64,000 nt of DNA from Pseudomonas lactis (GTDB taxonomy: Bacteria; Pseudomonadota; Gammaproteobacteria; Pseudomonadales; Pseudomonadaceae): NCBI RefSeq assembly GCF_001439845.1, contig NZ_JYLO01000002.1:124001-188000 (forward strand), in the 5' to 3' direction. The number at the start of each line of letters is the position of its first letter. Within the stretch, counting starts at the first letter, position 1. Position numbers and translations under genes: made by a program. Below the pieces are notes generated by a model. It was not told the DNA's origin. It did not search any database and was given only the letters and a program-made list of their open reading frames with translations. Positions 33,235 through 42,954 of the stretch are shown here, piece by piece.

Positions 33235-34659
33235 ATGGCTGTCAAAACAAATATTGACATGGTGTCAATTATGCGTGAGGGCTTGTCCAACGGGCAGGGC
33301 GTGAAGTACAAGCGCCTGTCCGATGTGATGGAACGGGGCATCCTTGAAGGCTTGATTGAACCGGGACGAAAACTGCCGCCCCATCGGGTGCTTTCCGACA
33401 ATTTAGGCGTGACCATCGGCACCATCAGCCGGGCCTACGGTGAACTGGAGCGCCTGGGCCTGGTGGTTGCACGGGTCGGTGACGGCACCTTCGTGCGCAA
33501 GCGTGGGATGGAGCGCCAGCGTGATGAGGGCTTTCGCAATTTCAGCGAGGAGCCGCGCCAGTACTTCGACATGAGCCGCAACATGCACATTCCCGGGCAA
33601 GAGACGGTGTTTCTCGCCCAGAGCTTTCAAACCCTGTCGACCAACGCCAAGTTCCTCCAGGACATCAGCGCCTACACCCCGGACGCCGGCCTGCCGCGTT
33701 ACCGTGAAGCGGGCGCGCAATGGCTGGTGCAGCGCGAGTTTCATCCGATTCCCGAGCAGGTCATCTGCGTCAACGGCGGCCAGCACGGCTTGCTGTGCGC
33801 CATGATGGCCCTGCTGCGCGCTGGCGATACGGTGGTCACCGAGCAATTGACTTACCCCGGGCTGATTACCGCTGCGCGCATGCTGGGGGTGCGGCTGATC
33901 GGCCTGGAGATGGACGAGGAGGGTGTGCTGCCCACGGCGCTGGATGAGGTCTGTCGTAATCACCGGATTTCGGCGTTGTATTGCACGCCGACTATCCAGA
34001 ATCCGACCACCGCCGTGTTATCGGTTGCGCGCCGCGAAGCCTTGGCCAGGGTGTGTCGCGAACATAACCTGCTGATTCTGGAGGACGAAGCCCACGGTGT
34101 GCTGGTGGAGGACCGTCCGCCGCCCCTCAGCTATTTCGCGCCAGAGCGTACGATCTTGATCAGCAGCCTGAGTAAGGCGGTGTCAGCCGGTTTGCGGGTG
34201 GGCTACGTGCATGCGCCACCTGCGCTGGTCAGCCGCATCTCGGCGGCGATCCGTTCGACCTGCTGGATGGCCACACCTGTGACCTTGGAACTGGCGACCC
34301 AGTGGATTGAAAACGGCACGGCGGAATATTTGTTGCGTCAGCAGATCAACGAGATCAGCCGGCGCAAGACGTTGGTCGAAGATCTATTGACCGGCCTGGC
34401 TTATCGCACCCACCTCAACAGCCCGCACTTCTGGATCGAAGTGCCGGAGCCCTGGCGGGCCTCGGAAATCGAGGCGGAGCTCAAGCAGAACAATTACCTG
34501 ATCGCCACCGCCGAGGCGTTTGCCGTGGGGCAGACGGCGGTGCCGCAGTTTATTCGGGCGAGTATCTGCAACACGTCGGGCGATGATCAGTTACTGCGCG
34601 AGGGGTTTGATGCGCTGGCGACGGCGTTGGGGCAGGGAGGCGGGCGGTTTCATCTGTAA
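33235..34659 (+). CDS. MocR-type regulator (GntR helix-turn-helix + aminotransferase-like domain)
   Basis: The 474-residue protein has an N-terminal GntR winged helix (about 20-90, LPPHRVLSDNLGVTIGTISRAYGELERLGLV) and a C-terminal fold-type I aminotransferase domain. The PLP lysine is in SSLSKAVSAGLRVGY, and CTPTIQNPTTAVLS is a conserved segment. Such regulators sense PLP or an amino acid adduct. It is divergent from the exporter gene across a 103-base gap with ATTGAAC repeats, so it probably controls the sulfur cluster. The ligand is likely an amino acid made or exported there, which is inference. Confidence 0.88.
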   Translation: MAVKTNIDMVSIMREGLSNGQGVKYKRLSDVMERGILEGLIEPGRKLPPHRVLSDNLGVTIGTISRAYGELERLGLVVARVGDGTFVRKRGMERQRDEGFRNFSEEPRQYFDMSRNMHIPGQETVFLAQSFQTLSTNAKFLQDISAYTPDAGLPRYREAGAQWLVQREFHPIPEQVICVNGGQHGLLCAMMALLRAGDTVVTEQLTYPGLITAARMLGVRLIGLEMDEEGVLPTALDEVCRNHRISALYCTPTIQNPTTAVLSVARREALARVCREHNLLILEDEAHGVLVEDRPPPLSYFAPERTILISSLSKAVSAGLRVGYVHAPPALVSRISAAIRSTCWMATPVTLELATQWIENGTAEYLLRQQINEISRRKTLVEDLLTGLAYRTHLNSPHFWIEVPEPWRASEIEAELKQNNYLIATAEAFAVGQTAVPQFIRASICNTSGDDQLLREGFDALATALGQGGGRFHL

Positions 34660-34677
34660 ATCCGCGTTACCGTTGCT

Positions 34678-34780
34678 CGTTCCCACGCTCTGCGTGGGAA
34701 TGCATCTTGCGACGCTCCGCGTCGCTATTGCGGGACGCGGAGCGTCCCAGGCGGCGTTCCCACGCAGAGCGTGGGAACGA
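34678..34780. repeat. REP-type palindrome cluster, CGTTCCCACGCTCTGCGTGGGAA family
   Basis: CGTTCCCACGCTCTGCGTGG and its inverse flank a GACGCTCCGCGTC palindrome. It is the second copy of the family seen at 25834-25940 and lies between convergent genes. Confidence 0.85.
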
Positions 34781-34799
34781 TCAGATCAGGCGACAGAGA

Positions 34800-35618
34800 T
34801 CACTTGAAGCGCCGCTCCACACCCTTCTCCACCAAAATCTTCGCCGAAATCTCTTCCACCGAAAAATGCGTGGAATTGATGTGCGCAATATTCTCGCGGC
34901 GGAACAGATTTTCTACTTCACGCACTTCAAATTCACACTGGGCATAGCTGGAGTAGCGGCTGTTGGGCTTGCGTTCGTTGCGGATGGCGGTCAGCCGGTC
35001 CGGGTCGATGGTCAGGCCGAACAGCTTGTGTGAATGCGCGCGCAAAGCGGCGGGCAGGGTCAGGTGTTCCATGTCATCTTCGGTCAGCGGGTAGTTGGCC
35101 GCACGAATACCGAACTGCATGGCCATGTACAGGCAGGTCGGGGTCTTGCCGCAACGCGATACGCCCACCAGGATCAGGTCGGCCTTGTCGTAGTAGTGGG
35201 TGCGGGCGCCGTCGTCGTTGTCGAGGGCGAAGTTCACCGCCTCGATACGCTCCATATAGTTGGAGTTATGCCCGATGGAGTGGGACTTTCCGACGGAATA
35301 GGACGAATGTTCACTCAACTCCTGTTCCAGCGGCGCCAGGAAGGTAGAGAAAATGTCGATCATGAAACCATTCGACGTTGCGAGAATCTCACGAATGTCT
35401 TGATTGACGATGGTGTCGAAAATGATCGGGCGAAAACCGTCTTTTTCAGCCGCCAGATTGATTTGTTGTACCATGGCCCGCGCTTTATCCACGCTGTCTA
35501 TATAAGGCCGGGTGAATTTGGCAAAGGTAATGTTTTCGAACTGCGCGAGCAGGCTCTGACCCAATGTTTCGGCTGTAATGCCGGTGCCGTCGGAAATAAA
35601 GAAAGCAGATCGTTTCAT
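34800..35618 (-). CDS. ppsR: PEP synthase regulatory protein (kinase/pyrophosphorylase)
   Basis: The 272-residue DUF299 protein phosphorylates and reactivates PEP synthase. It has the N-terminal [19 protein letters not shown], the P-loop [15 protein letters not shown] and a C-terminal [15 protein letters not shown]. It is divergent from ppsA with a 178-base gap, a normal arrangement. The ATG at 35618 gives the family length; an upstream extension is not conserved. Confidence 0.95.
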   Translation of the reverse strand: MKRSAFFISDGTGITAETLGQSLLAQFENITFAKFTRPYIDSVDKARAMVQQINLAAEKDGFRPIIFDTIVNQDIREILATSNGFMIDIFSTFLAPLEQELSEHSSYSVGKSHSIGHNSNYMERIEAVNFALDNDDGARTHYYDKADLILVGVSRCGKTPTCLYMAMQFGIRAANYPLTEDDMEHLTLPAALRAHSHKLFGLTIDPDRLTAIRNERKPNSRYSSYAQCEFEVREVENLFRRENIAHINSTHFSVEEISAKILVEKGVERRFK

Positions 35619-35796
35619 TTGAGCCCTGGGCCTTAAGCTGATGGCGAATCTTGGATATGATAGGCGCGATTTTGCCGTCCCGCAGTGGGCCGCATTCTCA
35701 CTTATTTTCCAGGTCCAGGCCACAAGCGCTGGCGTTAGCTCCTACTGAGCAACCCGCGTCCTGAGCTTTTCCAACACAGAAAGTGGAGAGATCACC

Positions 35797-38172
35797 TTGG
35801 TAGAGTACGTAGTTTCCCTCGATAAGCTCGGCGTCCATGATGTAGAGCATGTGGGGGGCAAGAACGCATCCCTCGGCGAGATGATCAGTAATCTTGCAGG
35901 CGCTGGTGTCTCGGTGCCCGGTGGTTTCGCCACCACGGCCCAGGCTTACCGCGACTTCCTCGAGCTGAGCGGCCTCAACGCCCAGATCCACGCCGCGCTG
36001 GACGCCCTGGACGTCGATGACGTCAACGCCCTGGCCAAGACCGGCGCCCAGATCCGCCAGTGGATCATGGAAGCCGAGTTCCCCGAGAAGCTCAACGAAG
36101 AAATTCGCACCGCCTTTGCCACCCTGTCCGCCGGTAACCCGGACATGGCCGTTGCCGTGCGCTCCTCCGCCACCGCCGAAGACTTGCCGGACGCCTCCTT
36201 TGCCGGCCAGCAGGAAACCTTCCTCAACATTCGCGGCGTCGAAAACGTGATCCGCGCGGCCAAGGAAGTGTTTGCCTCCCTCTTTAACGACCGTGCGATT
36301 TCCTACCGCGTACACCAGGGTTTCGACCACAAGCTGGTGGCCCTGTCTGCCGGCGTGCAGCGCATGGTACGTTCGGAAACCGGCACGGCCGGCGTGATGT
36401 TCACCCTCGATACCGAATCCGGTTTCCGTGACGTGGTGTTTATCACCGGCGCCTACGGCCTGGGCGAAACCGTCGTACAGGGCGCGGTCAACCCCGACGA
36501 ATTCTACGTACACAAGGGCACCCTCGAAGCGGGTCGCCCGGCCATCCTGCGCCGTAACCTGGGCAGCAAGGCCATCAAGATGATCTACGGCGACGAGGCC
36601 AAGGCCGGTCGCTCGGTTAAAACCGTTGACGTCGACAAGGCCGAGCGCGCGCGTTTCTGCCTCACCGACGCTGAAGTCAGCGAGTTGGCCAAACAAGCGA
36701 TGATCATCGAAAAGCACTACAAGTGCCCGATGGACATCGAGTGGGCCAAGGACGGTGACGACGGCAAGCTGTACATCGTGCAGGCACGCCCCGAGACCGT
36801 GAAGAGCCGTACTTCGGCCAACGTCATGGAACGCTACCTGCTCAAGGAAACCGGCACCGTGCTGGTGGAAGGCCGTGCCATTGGCCAGCGCATTGGCGCA
36901 GGCAAGGTGCGGATCATCAAGGACGTGTCCGAGATGGACAAGGTCCAGCCGGGTGACGTACTGGTTTCCGACATGACCGACCCGGACTGGGAACCGGTGA
37001 TGAAGCGCGCCAGTGCCATTGTCACCAACCGTGGCGGGCGTACCTGCCACGCGGCGATCATCGCTCGTGAACTGGGGATTCCGGCCGTCGTGGGTTGCGG
37101 CAACGCCACCCAACTGCTCAAGGATGGCCAGGGCGTGACCGTGTCCTGCGCCGAAGGCGATACCGGCTTTATCTTCGAAGGTGAGCTGGGCTTTGATATC
37201 AAGCAAAACTCCATCGACGCCATGCCCGACCTGCCGTTCAAGATCATGATGAACGTCGGCAACCCGGACCGCGCCTTTGATTTCGCGCAGTTGCCGAATG
37301 CCGGTGTGGGCCTGGCCCGCCTGGAATTCATCATCAACCGCATGATCGGCGTGCACCCCAAGGCACTGCTGAACTATGACGGCCTGCCACTGGACATCAA
37401 GGAAAGCGTCGACAAGCGCATCGCCGGCTACAACGACCCGGTAGGTTTCTACGTCGAGAAACTGGTTGAAGGCATCAGCACCCTGGCTGCGGCGTTCTAC
37501 CCGAAAAAGGTCATCGTGCGCCTGTCGGACTTCAAGTCCAATGAATACGCGAACCTGATCGGCGGTAAGCTCTACGAGCCGGAAGAAGAAAACCCGATGC
37601 TGGGCTTCCGCGGCGCCTCGCGTTACATCAGCGAAGCCTTCCGTGACTGCTTCGAGCTCGAATGCCGTGCGCTCAAGCGCGTGCGCAACGAGATGGGCCT
37701 GACCAACGTCGAGATCATGGTGCCGTTCGTGCGCACCCTGGGCGAAGCGAGCCAAGTGGTGGACCTGCTGGCCGAAAACGGCCTGACCCGTGGCGAGAAC
37801 GGCCTGCGCGTGATCATGATGTGCGAATTGCCGTCCAACGCCATCCTGGCTGAAGAGTTCCTGGAGTTCTTCGACGGTTTCTCCATCGGCTCCAACGACC
37901 TGACCCAGTTGACCCTGGGCCTGGACCGCGACTCGGGGATCATCGCCCACCTGTTCGACGAGCGTAACCCGGCGGTCAAGAAGCTGTTGGCCAACGCCAT
38001 CCAGGCCTGTAACAAGGCGGGCAAGTACATCGGTATCTGCGGCCAAGGCCCTTCGGACCACCCTGACCTGGCCAAATGGCTGATGGAACAGGGAATCGAG
38101 AGCGTTTCGCTGAACCCCGATTCCGTGCTGGAAACCTGGTTCTTCCTGGCTGAAGGCCAAGCGTCCGCCTAA
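35797..38172 (+). CDS. ppsA: Phosphoenolpyruvate synthase
   Basis: The 791-residue enzyme makes PEP from pyruvate, ATP and water for gluconeogenesis. It has an N-terminal ATP-grasp domain ([11 protein letters not shown]), the swivelling phosphohistidine domain with [15 protein letters not shown], and a C-terminal PEP-binding barrel with [18 protein letters not shown] and [10 protein letters not shown]. The start is TTG 35797, with GGAGAG six bases upstream and the conserved [11 protein letters not shown] next. A hairpin follows the stop. Confidence 0.95.
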   Translation: MVEYVVSLDKLGVHDVEHVGGKNASLGEMISNLAGAGVSVPGGFATTAQAYRDFLELSGLNAQIHAALDALDVDDVNALAKTGAQIRQWIMEAEFPEKLNEEIRTAFATLSAGNPDMAVAVRSSATAEDLPDASFAGQQETFLNIRGVENVIRAAKEVFASLFNDRAISYRVHQGFDHKLVALSAGVQRMVRSETGTAGVMFTLDTESGFRDVVFITGAYGLGETVVQGAVNPDEFYVHKGTLEAGRPAILRRNLGSKAIKMIYGDEAKAGRSVKTVDVDKAERARFCLTDAEVSELAKQAMIIEKHYKCPMDIEWAKDGDDGKLYIVQARPETVKSRTSANVMERYLLKETGTVLVEGRAIGQRIGAGKVRIIKDVSEMDKVQPGDVLVSDMTDPDWEPVMKRASAIVTNRGGRTCHAAIIARELGIPAVVGCGNATQLLKDGQGVTVSCAEGDTGFIFEGELGFDIKQNSIDAMPDLPFKIMMNVGNPDRAFDFAQLPNAGVGLARLEFIINRMIGVHPKALLNYDGLPLDIKESVDKRIAGYNDPVGFYVEKLVEGISTLAAAFYPKKVIVRLSDFKSNEYANLIGGKLYEPEEENPMLGFRGASRYISEAFRDCFELECRALKRVRNEMGLTNVEIMVPFVRTLGEASQVVDLLAENGLTRGENGLRVIMMCELPSNAILAEEFLEFFDGFSIGSNDLTQLTLGLDRDSGIIAHLFDERNPAVKKLLANAIQACNKAGKYIGICGQGPSDHPDLAKWLMEQGIESVSLNPDSVLETWFFLAEGQASA

Positions 38173-38190
38173 GATCGCCTGGTCAAAAGT

Positions 38191-38217
38191 GCCGGTCACT
38201 CGTTGCGGGTGACCGGC
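38191..38217 (+). terminator. Hairpin after ppsA
   Basis: GCCGGTCAC and GTGACCGGC form a 9-bp stem with a 9-base loop 18 bases after the ppsA stop, followed by ATTCTTAT. The T tract is weak, so termination may be partial. Confidence 0.6.
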
Positions 38218-38278
38218 ATTCTTATCTGTACAGGGCGGGAATCCTTGCGGACGCCGCCCTTTTTTGTGCAAGAGCATT

Positions 38279-39268
38279 ATGCAAAGCAGCAGCAATCTAT
38301 TTCCTGTCGCCCTGATCAGCGCTGAACGTCGTGGCGACCTGAGTGAAGATGTCTATCGGCTCAAACCCGGTAACAGCCCGGACGGCACCGTCGAGTTGGC
38401 GGTGACCCGTTTGGGCCTGGCCGATGTCCCGGAAAACCGGGGCACGCCGATTATTTTATTGCATGGCAGCTTTTCCAACCGGCGCTTCTGGTACTCGCCC
38501 AAGGGCATCGGCCTGGGGGCATACCTGGCGCGTCGCGGATTTGATGTGTGGATCCCGGAAATGCGCGGCCATGGCTTGTCCAAGCGCAATCACGACTACG
38601 CCAGAAACCATGTCGCCGATTACGCACGCTACGATTTGCCGGCTGTGGGGGCGTTTGTGTCTGAGCAAAGCGGGCAGGTTCCGCACTGGCTCGGGCATTC
38701 CCTCGGCGCCACCACCTTGGCTGCGGCCTTGGGCGGGCAGCACTTGGATGCATCTGCGGTGGCATCGGTGGCGTTGTTCGGCTGCCAGGTCAGTCGTACC
38801 CATTGGCCGTTGAAAATCCCACCGGTGCAGTGGGGTGGGCGCTTTATTCTCAAGCGCCTTGGCCACCTGTCCGGCCCGCGCTTCAAGCGTGGGCCCGAGG
38901 ACGAACCGGCTGGCGTGATGATCGAAGCGATGCGTTGGAACGGCCTGTTCGGCCGGTTTGGCGATGCCGAGCATGACTGGTGGAAAGGCTTGGCGCAGGT
39001 CGATGTGCCGCTGTTGGCGGTGAGCGCAGCGGGCGACCGACAAGACCCAGACTGGGCCTGCCGCAAGCTCTTCGAGCAAGTGGGCAGCGAGCATCGCCAG
39101 TACCTGTGCCTGGGGCGTCAGCAAGGTTTCAGCGAGGATTTCGGCCATGTGCAGATGCTGGTCAGCAAAGCCGCCCAGGCCCAAGTGTGGCCTTTGGTCG
39201 AGCGTTGGTTGAACGACCCGCTGACACCTTTATTCGGCACGCAGCCCGAGGTGGCTGCAACGGTTTGA
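38279..39268 (+). CDS. Alpha/beta hydrolase
   Basis: The 329-residue protein has an alpha/beta-hydrolase core: IILLHGSFSNRRF (oxyanion region), the nucleophile elbow GHSLGAT and DFGHVQM near the C-terminus with the catalytic His. It lies between ppsA and rraA as in P. aeruginosa (from memory). The substrate is unknown; it is not a PHA synthase. The ATG at 38279 is chosen over a TTG at 38264. Confidence 0.82.
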   Translation: MQSSSNLFPVALISAERRGDLSEDVYRLKPGNSPDGTVELAVTRLGLADVPENRGTPIILLHGSFSNRRFWYSPKGIGLGAYLARRGFDVWIPEMRGHGLSKRNHDYARNHVADYARYDLPAVGAFVSEQSGQVPHWLGHSLGATTLAAALGGQHLDASAVASVALFGCQVSRTHWPLKIPPVQWGGRFILKRLGHLSGPRFKRGPEDEPAGVMIEAMRWNGLFGRFGDAEHDWWKGLAQVDVPLLAVSAAGDRQDPDWACRKLFEQVGSEHRQYLCLGRQQGFSEDFGHVQMLVSKAAQAQVWPLVERWLNDPLTPLFGTQPEVAATV

Positions 39269-39497
39269 CGAAACGCTCTGCCAGGGGCGTTTCACTCTTG
39301 AAGGGTTGCGGCTAAGATATGACGCGCCACGCGGTTCTGGTCATATTCAGTCGCGCAACGTGTATTGCGTTGCGCTGATCGGGGTTTGATCATGGCCGCC
39401 GCCAACGAGCAGGCACTTAAAGAATGCCTGTCGCGAGGCGTTTTCTTGATGTACACCGTGGATGTTCGACCTCTTCTTTGATGACAGGAGTTTCTCG

Positions 39498-39989
39498 ATG
39501 AACCATTACGTGACCCCCGACCTGTGTGACGCCTACCCGGAGCTGGTGCAGGTAGTGGAGCCGATGTTCAGCAACTTCGGTGGCCGAGACTCCTTTGGCG
39601 GCGAGATAGTCACCCTCAAATGCTTCGAGGATAACTCCCTGGTCAAGGCGCAGGCTGACCTGCCGGGCGCTGGTAAAGTGCTGGTGGTCGACGGTGGCGG
39701 TTCCCTGCGCTGCGCGCTGCTGGGTGACATGATTGCCGAGAAAGCCGCGAAAAACGGTTGGGAAGGGCTGGTCATCTACGGGTGTATCCGTGACGTCGAC
39801 GTCATTGCCCAGACCGACCTGGGCGTGCAGGCCCTGGCCTCGCATCCGAAAAAAACCGACAAGCGCGGCCTTGGCGACCTGAACGTGGCGGTGACATTCG
39901 GGGGCGTGACGTTCCGCCCCGGTGAGTACATTTACGCCGACAACAACGGGGTGATCGTGTCGCCCAGCCCACTGAAAATGCCTGAATAA
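39498..39989 (+). CDS. rraA: Ribonuclease E activity regulator RraA
   Basis: The 163-residue protein is an RraA-like trimer that inhibits RNase E. It has [15 protein letters not shown] at the start, [15 protein letters not shown] and [16 protein letters not shown] ends 7 bases before the ATG. Similar fold members are hydroxymethylglutarate aldolases, but the length and N-terminus are those of RraA. Confidence 0.92.
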   Translation: MNHYVTPDLCDAYPELVQVVEPMFSNFGGRDSFGGEIVTLKCFEDNSLVKAQADLPGAGKVLVVDGGGSLRCALLGDMIAEKAAKNGWEGLVIYGCIRDVDVIAQTDLGVQALASHPKKTDKRGLGDLNVAVTFGGVTFRPGEYIYADNNGVIVSPSPLKMPE

Positions 39990-40014
39990 ACTGCCGTAAC
40001 CGATTGGGGTGAGG

Positions 40015-41010
40015 ATGTTCGAAGAAGAAAACGCGCAATGGGGGCTGGTGCATGCCCTGGTGCTGGACGGTAAAGGCGGTGCGCGTTCGATTGCCCGGAC
40101 TGAGCTCGACGATCTGCAGTTGCAGCCCCAGGAAAGCCTGTGGCTGCACTGGGATCGCAGCCATCCTCAAACCCAGACCTGGCTGCGCAAATCCAGCGGC
40201 CTGAGCGAGTTTGCCTGTGACCTGCTGCTGGAGGAGAACACTCGCCCACGCCTGTTGCCGCTGCCGGACGCCGAATTGCTGCTGTTTCTGCGCGGGATCA
40301 ATCTCAACCCAGGCGCCGAGCCCGAAGACATGGTGTCGGTGCGCATCTTCGCCGCTGCCAACCGAGTGATCTCGTTGCGTTTGCGCCCCTTGCGCGCCAC
40401 CGATGAGTTGCTGGTGCAACTGGCAGACGGTAAAGGCCCCAAGACGGCATCCGAGCTCATCCTTTATATGGCTCAGTACCTGACCAATAAAGTGCAGGAT
40501 CTGGTCGCTGGCTTGTCTGAAATCGTCGATTCCGAGGAAGAAAAACTCGATGCCGACGAACGGTATACCCCGGAGCACGGCAGCGTTCTGCAGATACGTC
40601 GAAGAGCCGCCGGACTCAAGCGCTTCCTGGCTCCCCAGCGGGATATTTTTGCCCAGCTCACGCGAATCAAATTGGCGTGGTTCTGCGACGACGATGCCGA
40701 CTATTGGAATGAATTGCACAACAGTCTGACCCGTTACCTGGAAGAGCTGGAATTGGCCAGAGAGCGCGTGGGGCTTGTGCTTGAGGCCGAAGACCGGCGT
40801 TTGAGCCTGCGCATGAACCGCACCATGTACCGCTTCGGGATCATCACCGGGATCTTCTTGCCGATGAGTTTTCTCACCGGTCTGCTCGGTATAAATGTGG
40901 GCGGCATTCCGTTCTCCGAGAGCCCTTATGGATTCATGATTGCGTGCCTGTTGATGGTGTCTGTGGCATTGGGGCAATGGTGGTTATTTCGACGATTGCG
41001 CTGGGTTTGA
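40015..41010 (+). CDS. cmaX: CorA/ZntB-type inner-membrane metal transporter CmaX
   Basis: The 331-residue protein has a large cytoplasmic N-terminal domain and two C-terminal transmembrane helices (about 270-292 and 302-322), with GINVGGIP in place of the GMN of CorA, as in ZntB. It probably transports Zn2+ or another divalent cation. The position between rraA and crfX matches what I remember as cmaX in P. aeruginosa. ATG 40015 follows GGGGTGAGG; GTG 40009 is an alternative. Confidence 0.85.
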   Translation: MFEEENAQWGLVHALVLDGKGGARSIARTELDDLQLQPQESLWLHWDRSHPQTQTWLRKSSGLSEFACDLLLEENTRPRLLPLPDAELLLFLRGINLNPGAEPEDMVSVRIFAAANRVISLRLRPLRATDELLVQLADGKGPKTASELILYMAQYLTNKVQDLVAGLSEIVDSEEEKLDADERYTPEHGSVLQIRRRAAGLKRFLAPQRDIFAQLTRIKLAWFCDDDADYWNELHNSLTRYLEELELARERVGLVLEAEDRRLSLRMNRTMYRFGIITGIFLPMSFLTGLLGINVGGIPFSESPYGFMIACLLMVSVALGQWWLFRRLRWV

Positions 41011-41096
41011 CCTGAATATGACCTGAACGTAAGAAAGGGCCGATGTGACCCGATGAATTTTACCCTCGTCTTTTAAATCACTTGCGAGAGGTCTCT

Positions 41097-41342
41097 ATGC
41101 ACGATCCGTTCGAACAGTCTTTGCGTGACATGCTCAATGCTTCGCCATCCAACCGTGATGACGATGCTTGCCTGGGCCGCGTACTGAAAACCGCCAACCG
41201 TCAGGTAGGGGCGGGTGACCTGTTCGGTCTGCTCGGGCGTTGGGTGCCGGCATTGATGATGGCCCTGAACAACGGTTCGGCCCATGTGTCACCGGTTTCC
41301 CGTCGTAAACCTCTTGCTAGCACTGCTGATAAGGCTGATTGA
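41097..41342 (+). CDS. crfX: Small protein CrfX
   Basis: An 81-residue protein with no recognised domain: charged N-terminus MHDPFEQSLRDML, a hydrophobic amphipathic stretch LFGLLGRWVPALMMAL and a basic tail. GAGAGG is just upstream. Its place before cmpX and sigX identifies it as CrfX from memory of the P. aeruginosa and P. fluorescens order; the function remains unclear. Confidence 0.8.
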   Translation: MHDPFEQSLRDMLNASPSNRDDDACLGRVLKTANRQVGAGDLFGLLGRWVPALMMALNNGSAHVSPVSRRKPLASTADKAD

Positions 41343-41344
41343 AT

Positions 41345-42169
41345 ATGGAACTTGATCTCTGGACCCAGAGCCTGGTCACCGCGATGACCGCATTGTGGAC
41401 CAAGGTGGCGAATTTCATTCCCAACCTGTTTGGTGCCCTGGTCCTGGTATTGCTGGGTTTTGTCGTCGCCAAGCTGCTCGATACCCTGCTGTCCAAATTG
41501 CTCGCCAAACTGGGCCTCGACCGCCTGATGGCCGGCACTGGCCTGACCAAATTGCTTGGCCGCGCGGGGTTGCAAGTACCGATTTCGACCCTGATCGGCA
41601 AGATCGTCTATTGGTTCGTTCTACTTATTTTTCTGGTTTCTGCAGCGCAGTCCCTTGGACTTGAGCGAGTTTCAGCTACGCTCGACATGCTGGCACTGTA
41701 TTTGCCGAAAGTGTTCGGCGGCGCGCTGGTGCTGCTGGTGGGGGTTTTACTCGCGCAATTGGCCAACGGGCTGGTGCGCGGGGCCGCCGAAGGCGTGGGC
41801 TTGGACTACGCGGCGGGCCTGGGGCGAATCGCCCAGGGGCTGGTGATCATCATCAGTATTTCTGTCGCGATCAGCCAGTTGGAGGTCAAAACTGACCTGC
41901 TCAACCACGTGATTGTGATTGTTTTGATTACCGTTGGTCTGGCAGTTGCGCTGGCCATGGGGTTGGGAAGCCGGGAAATTGCCGGTCAGATTCTTGCGGG
42001 AATCTATGTGCGTGAGCTGTATCAAGTTGGGCAACAGGTGCGTGTGGGCGAGGTCGAAGGGCAAATCGAGGAGATCGGCACAGTCAAGACGACCGTGCTG
42101 ACCGATGACGGGGAACTGGTGTCGCTGTCTAACCGGATTCTCCTGGAGCAGCAGGTCAGTAGCCGCTAA
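41345..42169 (+). CDS. cmpX: Mechanosensitive-channel-like membrane protein CmpX
   Basis: The 274-residue protein has several hydrophobic segments (about 22-48, 80-105, 120-150 and 165-205) and the MscS-like segment GLGSREIAGQILAGIYVRELYQVGQQVRVGEVEG near the end. It starts 2 bases after crfX and lies upstream of sigX. CmpX has been linked to envelope tension and SigX activity. ATG 41345 is preferred over TTG 41339. Confidence 0.88.
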   Translation: MELDLWTQSLVTAMTALWTKVANFIPNLFGALVLVLLGFVVAKLLDTLLSKLLAKLGLDRLMAGTGLTKLLGRAGLQVPISTLIGKIVYWFVLLIFLVSAAQSLGLERVSATLDMLALYLPKVFGGALVLLVGVLLAQLANGLVRGAAEGVGLDYAAGLGRIAQGLVIIISISVAISQLEVKTDLLNHVIVIVLITVGLAVALAMGLGSREIAGQILAGIYVRELYQVGQQVRVGEVEGQIEEIGTVKTTVLTDDGELVSLSNRILLEQQVSSR

Positions 42170-42256
42170 TCCGGCAAATCCTGCTAATGTACGCCGCCGC
42201 AAACCCGGGTGACCGGGTTGCAGCGGACATTGACCTGACTGTCGGCACGACTTGTT

Positions 42257-42847
42257 TTGAATAAAGCCCAAACGCTGTCCACGCGCTATGACCCCCGTGA
42301 GCTCTCTGATGAGGAGTTGGTCGCGCGCTCGCACACGGAGCTGTTTCACGTAACACGCGCGTACGAAGAATTGATGCGCAGGTATCAACGCACTCTGTTC
42401 AACGTTTGTTCAAGGTATTTGGGGAACGATAGAGACGCGGATGATGTCTGTCAGGAAGTGATGCTCAAGGTGCTATACGGCCTGAAGAACTTCGAGGGCA
42501 AATCGAAGTTCAAGACCTGGCTGTACAGCATCACGTACAACGAGTGCATCACGCAGTATCGGAAGGAACGGCGAAAGCGTCGCCTGATGGACGCTTTGAG
42601 TCTGGACCCCCTTGAGGAGGCGTCTGAAGAGAAGGCGCCGGCACCCGAGGAAAAGGGCGGACTTGATCGCTGGTTGGTGCATGTGAACCCGATTGACCGC
42701 GAAATTCTGGTGCTTCGATTTGTCGCAGAGCTGGAATTTCAGGAAATCGCTGACATCATGCATATGGGTTTGAGTGCTACAAAAATGCGGTACAAGCGTG
42801 CTCTTGATAAATTACGTGAGAAATTTGCGGGCGAGACTGAAACTTAG
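42257..42847 (+). CDS. sigX: ECF sigma factor SigX
   Basis: The 196-residue ECF sigma factor has region 2 (YQRTLFNVCSRYLGNDRDADDVCQEVMLKVL) and region 4 (DREILVLRFVAELEFQEIADIMHMGLSATKMRYKRAL). It lies between cmpX and oprF, which it controls in Pseudomonas along with envelope and membrane-lipid genes. TTG 42257 is the start because the N-terminus matches SigX length; no good Shine-Dalgarno is seen, so translation may be modest. No anti-sigma gene is adjacent. Confidence 0.93.
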   Translation: MNKAQTLSTRYDPRELSDEELVARSHTELFHVTRAYEELMRRYQRTLFNVCSRYLGNDRDADDVCQEVMLKVLYGLKNFEGKSKFKTWLYSITYNECITQYRKERRKRRLMDALSLDPLEEASEEKAPAPEEKGGLDRWLVHVNPIDREILVLRFVAELEFQEIADIMHMGLSATKMRYKRALDKLREKFAGETET

Positions 42848-42954
42848 TGCGTAGCAAATATCTCTTACGTGTAGGCAAGTTCTGTTAGACTTGTCGCCGA
42901 GTTGTCCCCCGGTTTGTGGGACTGCTTTACAATCACCAGATGGGGATTTAACGG

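Noticed and set aside
35698..38295. Very long open frame (865 codons) on the minus strand opposite ppsA
   Set aside because: It mirrors the codon structure of ppsA, is rich in His, Gly and Val, has no recognisable domain and no ribosome binding site; a GC-rich antisense shadow.
39392..39481. Small open frame of 29 codons before rraA, starting ATGGCCGCC
   Set aside because: GGGG lies upstream, but no conservation can be judged, and it ends 16 bases before rraA; a leader peptide is possible but unsupported.
42848..42954. A SigX-type promoter in front of oprF
   Set aside because: It is expected from known biology, and GTAGC..CGTG can be picked out, but the match and spacing are too loose to place -35 and -10 with confidence.
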